Assembly: GCA_937128785.1 (NCBI GenBank)
Contig: CAKZMS010000200.1
Span: 1 to 13,554 of the forward strand
Origin: an uncultured Opitutaceae bacterium
Lineage (GTDB): Bacteria; Verrucomicrobiota; Verrucomicrobiia; Opitutales; Opitutaceae
Reading direction: 5' to 3'
Length of the DNA stretch: 13,554 nucleotides
The translations under genes were made by a program, and so were the position numbers. Of this stretch, positions 10,644-13,554 are shown piece after piece. The notes beneath the pieces are model-generated. The model had not been told where the DNA came from. It saw nothing but the letters and a program-made list of their open reading frames with translations, and ran no database searches. Position 1 is the stretch's first letter. Each line of letters starts with the position of its first letter.

Positions 10644-11972
10644 ATGCCCACCTCGATCTCGCCCGCCATTCCTCTTTACCAACCGCCTGGGCGCTCCGAT
10701 GGGGATATGAATCCGACCTATTTCAGCGGACCCTCGACGGCCTTCTTGAAGCCTTATCAGGAAATGGGTCCGGTGTTTCGCACCCGGATATTCGGGCAGG
10801 AACAGGTCGCCCTCGGCGGGGTGGAGGCGAATCGTTTCGTATGGGGCAACAACGACTTGTGGGACTACCACACGAGCAATCGGATGTTTCGGGAGCAGTT
10901 CAGCGACCGCTATCTCAACCAGCTGGACGGGGCGGAGTATCAGCACAAGCGGCGACGGGTGAACCAAGGGTTCAAGCCCAGCATGCTCGCCTCGCACGCG
11001 GGCTCGATGGCTGAGGTGCTGCACCGTGAGATCGCCAAGCTCCCCGAAGGCCGTACGGAGTTGCGCCTCTTTTGCATGCGGGCCGTCATCAAAATGACCT
11101 CACAGGTGCTGCTGCAGACGGATCTGCCGGACGGCATGGATACCACCATGGCGATCAGCAACAAGGAGATGCTGCGGGCCAGTTCTTTGGGTTGGAAACG
11201 CTGGCTATGGTATCAATACCCGCCGAAGCGCTTCCGCCGTTGGAAAATTTTTAAGTTTCTGGGCCAGGTGATCGACGAGCGTGACGCCAACCCGCAGGCG
11301 AAAAACAACGACGACATCCTCTCACTGATCCTGCAGGCGATCACCCCGGAGGAGCGGGCGTCCATGCCGCGCCACGAGCTCATCCACGACCTCTCCCAAT
11401 TGTTCATGGCCGGATCGACCACGTCCTCGATGATCATCTGTTGGGCCCTGCTCCAGAGCCTGGCCGATGAATCTTGGCTCGGCGAACTGCGCACTGAGTT
11501 GGCGCCCTGGGATGCGGCCAATCTCACCGGCATGGCCAATTTTCCGCGACTCAAGGCGACCGGATTGGAGACCGAGCGCATGCGTCCGGGGGTCCCGGTC
11601 TTCAACCGCACCTGCGGGAAGGACTTCGAATTCGAGGGCCATGCGGTCAAGGCGGGCACGCCCGTCCTGCACCTGCACACCTTGGCCCACTTTCTCGAGG
11701 AGTGTTACGAGGATCCGCTCGTCTTCCGCCCGCAGCGTTTCATGGAGAATCCGGACCTGCCTGATCGTTGGGTGCACGGCACCTATGGCGGCGGCGCGCA
11801 CCAATGTGTGGGGCAACCGTTGGCGCGGCTCCAACCGGCCATCGCGATCGCGGAGATCTTGCGCAACTACGACCTCGAGTTCGACGAGAAGCCCTCGCTG
11901 GAGGAGCGCTACGACTCCGTTACCGCTCCCCGCGAAAAAGCCCTGATGGTGCGCTTCGTCAAACGCAGCTGA
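10644..11972 (+). CDS. Cytochrome P450
   Basis: This 442-residue soluble protein is a cytochrome P450, a heme monooxygenase that inserts an oxygen atom into an organic substrate using electrons from a redox partner. The heme loop is YGGGAHQCVGQPLAR at 381-395, with C388 the thiolate ligand. The K-helix ExxR is E309-R312 (ETER), and FRPQRF at 361-366 is the usual pre-heme PERF region. The I-helix reads AGSTTSS at 256-262: the usual acidic residue before the conserved Thr is itself Thr. There is no N-terminal membrane anchor, as is typical for bacterial P450s. No ferredoxin or ferredoxin reductase gene lies nearby. ATG 10644 gives a normal-length N-terminus but has no Shine-Dalgarno; an in-frame ATG at codon 22 is possible. 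It is divergent from the molybdenum hydroxylase operon, which hints at co-regulation, but the substrate is unknown. Confidence 0.92.
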   Translation: MPTSISPAIPLYQPPGRSDGDMNPTYFSGPSTAFLKPYQEMGPVFRTRIFGQEQVALGGVEANRFVWGNNDLWDYHTSNRMFREQFSDRYLNQLDGAEYQHKRRRVNQGFKPSMLASHAGSMAEVLHREIAKLPEGRTELRLFCMRAVIKMTSQVLLQTDLPDGMDTTMAISNKEMLRASSLGWKRWLWYQYPPKRFRRWKIFKFLGQVIDERDANPQAKNNDDILSLILQAITPEERASMPRHELIHDLSQLFMAGSTTSSMIICWALLQSLADESWLGELRTELAPWDAANLTGMANFPRLKATGLETERMRPGVPVFNRTCGKDFEFEGHAVKAGTPVLHLHTLAHFLEECYEDPLVFRPQRFMENPDLPDRWVHGTYGGGAHQCVGQPLARLQPAIAIAEILRNYDLEFDEKPSLEERYDSVTAPREKALMVRFVKRS

Positions 11973-11978
11973 GGGCGG

Positions 11979-12041
11979 CGGAGAGGCAGGATAGTTTTAG
12001 CCCACGGAATACACGGAAAGACACGGAAAGCGGAGAGGCAG
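11979..12041. repeat. CACGGAA array bounded by an 11-base direct repeat
   Basis: CACGGAA occurs three times with a 9-10 base period, at 12003-12009, 12012-12018 and 12022-12028. The array lies between two identical copies of CGGAGAGGCAG at 11979-11989 and 12031-12041, 52 bases apart. It follows the P450 stop by only a few bases. From memory, tracts of this type are common intergenic filler in Opitutaceae-like genomes and give spurious peptides when translated. No terminator-like hairpin with a T tract was found after the P450. Confidence 0.6.
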
Positions 12042-12112
12042 CTGTTGGATATATAACCGAAGATCACACGGATTCCTCCGATTGATCCAGGCTCTGTTGT
12101 AATGGATCAGAG

Positions 12113-12136
12113 TTAATCTGAGCAATCTGCGGTCAA
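12113..12136. repeat. ATCTGAG module
   Basis: TTAATCTGAGCAATCTG followed by CGGTCAA matches the modules starting at 687 and at 865 in the left locus: ATCTGAG, a short AT-containing spacer, and a GGT(C/T)AA end. At both 687 and 12113 it lies just upstream of the GCGGAGTGGCCTTCG module, so the order is conserved between the loci. Confidence 0.55.
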
Positions 12137-12143
12137 AAATACC

Positions 12144-12282
12144 GGCGGAGTGGCCTTCGCTTCCTTCTGTAAAAACATCAGGCTGACGGCTCTGCTCCCC
12201 TCCGCTCGCTCCTGTAAAACCCAGCAGGCTGACGGTCTTCCTTCTCTTCGTTTCCTTCTGTAAAAAACCAGCAGGCTGACGG
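12144..12282. repeat. Three tandem copies of a 46-47 base unit
   Basis: Three diverged units run 12144-12189, 12190-12235 and 12236-12282. Each has a pyrimidine-rich CTTCG/CTCCG start, then CTGTAAAA, and ends in CAGCAGGCTGACGG (12222-12235 and 12269-12282; CATCAGGCTGACGG at 12176-12189). The left locus has one copy of the unit ending at 783. The first unit also has GCGGAGTGGCCTTCG at 12145-12159, identical to 729-743. No coding signal is seen across the 344-base gap 11973-12316. Confidence 0.7.
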
Positions 12283-12293
12283 ACTGAAACAAC

Positions 12294-12315
12294 GCCGGCT
12301 GAAGCACGGCGCTAC
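12294..12315 (-). repeat. Single palindrome arm, exact inverted copy of 786-807
   Basis: The 22 bases at 12294-12315 are the exact reverse complement of 786-807, the left arm of the hairpin in the first repeat locus. Here the second arm is absent, so no hairpin can form locally. The copy ends one base before the stop codon of the aldo/keto reductase (TCA at 12317-12319), so the repeat boundary almost touches the gene's 3' end. Confidence 0.75.
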
Positions 12316-12316
12316 G

Positions 12317-13318
12317 TCACCCAAATACCGGGGGCAGCTCGACGTCGGCGGCCGCGATGAGACCGTCGATCGTCGCCACCTCTTCCGTGCTGAGATACTC
12401 ACCGCCGCCGATCGCGTTGGCTTCAGCCTGCGCGATCGTGCGCGCGCCACATAGCACGTGCGTCACGCCTTTGGCCGTCGACATGGCCGACCAGTTGATC
12501 ACGAGCTGCGCGATCGTCAGTTCGTATTTGTCGGCGAGGGGCTGCAGCTGAGCGAGCAGGGCGGAGATCTTCTCCCGCGATTCGGTCGAGAACCGCGGGC
12601 TCCAACTGCGCACATCTTCCTTCGGAAATGTCCGCTCCGGCCCGATCTTTCCGGACAACAGTCCCATCGCCAGAGGCGAATAGGCCAACACCGCCACGCC
12701 CGCATCCGCGCAGGCGGTAAAGAGTGACCCAACATGTTGTTGATCAAGCATGCTGAACTGCTCCTGGGCGGTCGCGACTTCGCCGGCCGCTTGGTAGTCC
12801 GCGAGTTGCGCCGGGGTGACGTTGCTCACGCCGATCGCGCGGATTTTTCCTTCGTCCCGCAGTTCCAGCAGGGCCGCCATGGTATCGGCGATGGGGGTGG
12901 TGTCGTCCTGCCAGTGAGTTTGGTAGAGGTCGATGTGGTCGGTTTGCAGGCGGGTGAGACTGCGCTCCACCTCCTCGCGGATCCCCTCCCGGGCGAGATA
13001 GCGATAGATCCGATTCCCGTCGCCATCCTCAAAGGAGAACTGTCCGTCGGCTCGGTCCCAGCGCAGGCCGCACTTGGTGGCGAGCACGGCCCGGTCCCGC
13101 CGGTCCGCCAAGGCCTTGCCCACCAGTTCTTCTGAACGCCCGAACCCATAGATCGGGGCCGTATCGATCAGATTGATGCCAGCATCAAGGGCGGCGTGGA
13201 GGGAGGCGATGGCGTCGTTGTCATCGGTCGGACCCCATTCGAAGCCGCCGTGGGCCCAGGTGCCTAGTCCGATGACGGACGCGTTGATGCCGGAGGTGCC
13301 GAGGGAACGATATTGCAT
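12317..13318 (-). CDS. Aldo/keto reductase
   Basis: This 333-residue protein is an NAD(P)H-dependent aldo/keto reductase of TIM-barrel fold, which reduces aldehydes or ketones or oxidises alcohols and sugars in the cytoplasm. The catalytic tetrad is intact: D52 and Y57 in IDTAPIYG, K82 in ATKCG and H135 in YQTHWQD. The usual DLYQ-H segment, AIGVSN at about 161-166 and the cofactor-side SPLAMGLLSGK near 214-224 also fit. Length is typical (about 310-340). The N-terminus MQYRSLGTSGINASVIGLGTW is the standard family opening, which fixes the start at ATG 13316-13318 despite no Shine-Dalgarno. The substrate is not deducible. It is divergent from a DUF1152-type gene with 44 bases between starts, and its 3' end borders the mosaic repeat. 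Confidence 0.93.
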   Translation of the reverse strand: MQYRSLGTSGINASVIGLGTWAHGGFEWGPTDDNDAIASLHAALDAGINLIDTAPIYGFGRSEELVGKALADRRDRAVLATKCGLRWDRADGQFSFEDGDGNRIYRYLAREGIREEVERSLTRLQTDHIDLYQTHWQDDTTPIADTMAALLELRDEGKIRAIGVSNVTPAQLADYQAAGEVATAQEQFSMLDQQHVGSLFTACADAGVAVLAYSPLAMGLLSGKIGPERTFPKEDVRSWSPRFSTESREKISALLAQLQPLADKYELTIAQLVINWSAMSTAKGVTHVLCGARTIAQAEANAIGGGEYLSTEEVATIDGLIAAADVELPPVFG

Positions 13319-13362
13319 GAGGAGTCGCTAGATTGGAATGGGGTGTGCTAACTGGTTGCTTC

Positions 13363-13554
13363 ATGGACCCTAGCAATGACCGTTCCAATCCCAAGCCTTC
13401 CGTCATCGAACTTGCCCGGGACGCGCGCCGCGCTCTCGTCGTGGGGGTAGGCGGTGGCGGGGACATCATCCAAGCCATTCCAGTGGTGAACCTACTCAAG
13501 TTGCTCGGCGTCGAGGATGTCTGGGTGGGCGGGGTGAGTTGTCAGTGGTGGACG
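13363..13554 (+). CDS. DUF1152-type protein, 3'-truncated by the window
   Basis: An open frame starts at ATG 13363 and runs off the right edge after 64 codons. The visible product begins MDPSNDRSNPKPS and then has LVVGVGGGGDIIQAIPVVNLL, followed by GVEDVWVGGV. The GVGGGGD motif right after a hydrophobic strand near the N-terminus matches, from memory, the opening of DUF1152 proteins, whose biochemical role is unknown to me. The glycine-rich loop looks like a nucleotide- or phosphate-binding turn, but this is inference. No Shine-Dalgarno is clear in the 44 bases upstream, which it shares with the divergent aldo/keto reductase. The full length of the family is about 300-350 residues, so most of the gene lies outside. 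Confidence 0.65.
   Translation, partial: MDPSNDRSNPKPSVIELARDARRALVVGVGGGGDIIQAIPVVNLLKLLGVEDVWVGGVSCQWWT

Noticed and set aside
12144..12282. CRISPR array
   Set aside because: The copies are contiguous and diverged, without unique spacers between identical repeats, and no cas genes are present.
12113..12307. Short minus-strand frame across the tandem repeats
   Set aside because: It translates repeat units, giving a repetitive low-complexity peptide. The units vary by 46 or 47 bases, so the frame is not kept between copies.

Overview
The window looks like chromosomal DNA from a high-GC bacterium. The best guess is the Verrucomicrobiota, Opitutaceae-like. The reasons are a large secreted glycoside hydrolase, many starts without a Shine-Dalgarno sequence, and two intergenic stretches built from short mosaic repeats (CACGGAA tracts, ATCTGAG modules, a GCAGGCTGACGG module and a palindrome). 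I recall such repeats from genomes of that group. This placement is inference. No rRNA, tRNA, CRISPR array, transposase or phage gene is visible.

Layout from left to right. (1) Positions 2-616 (+): the 3' part of a sugar phosphate isomerase/epimerase-like TIM barrel. (2) Positions 617-902: a repeat-rich gap with a strong hairpin between convergent genes. (3) Positions 903-4106 (-): a secreted GH2 beta-galactosidase of 1067 residues. (4) Positions 4107-4542: a divergent spacer with one small palindrome. (5) Positions 4543-5562 (+): an adenosine/adenine deaminase-family enzyme. It meets (6) the NCS2-like permease at 5563-7146 (-) stop to stop, with no base between them. (7) Positions 7195-9780 (-): a fused [2Fe-2S] plus molybdopterin hydroxylase, and (8) positions 9777-10580 (-): its FAD subunit. 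(9) A 63-base divergent promoter region. (10) Positions 10644-11972 (+): a cytochrome P450. (11) Positions 11973-12316: a second repeat-rich gap. (12) Positions 12317-13318 (-): an aldo/keto reductase. (13) From 13363 (+), off the right edge: the start of a DUF1152-type gene.

The functional core is 4543-10580. An FAD subunit, a fused Fe-S/Mo-cofactor hydroxylase and a permease form a minus-strand operon, and a purine deaminase-family gene meets it tail to tail. The FAD gene and hydroxylase gene overlap by ATGA. From memory, the order FAD subunit, fused hydroxylase, NCS2 permease, deaminase parallels E. coli ygfM-xdhD-xanQ-guaD. This suggests uptake, deamination and oxidation of a purine or purine-like heterocycle. 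However, two residues that fix xanthine in classical xanthine dehydrogenases appear to be replaced, so the true substrate is open. The P450 shares the operon's 63-base upstream region and may be co-regulated.

The left part (isomerase-like gene and secreted beta-galactosidase) points to carbohydrate use. The most unusual non-coding feature is the shared mosaic repeat at 687-890 and 12113-12315, which includes an exact inverted 22-base copy of one hairpin arm about 11.5 kb away.
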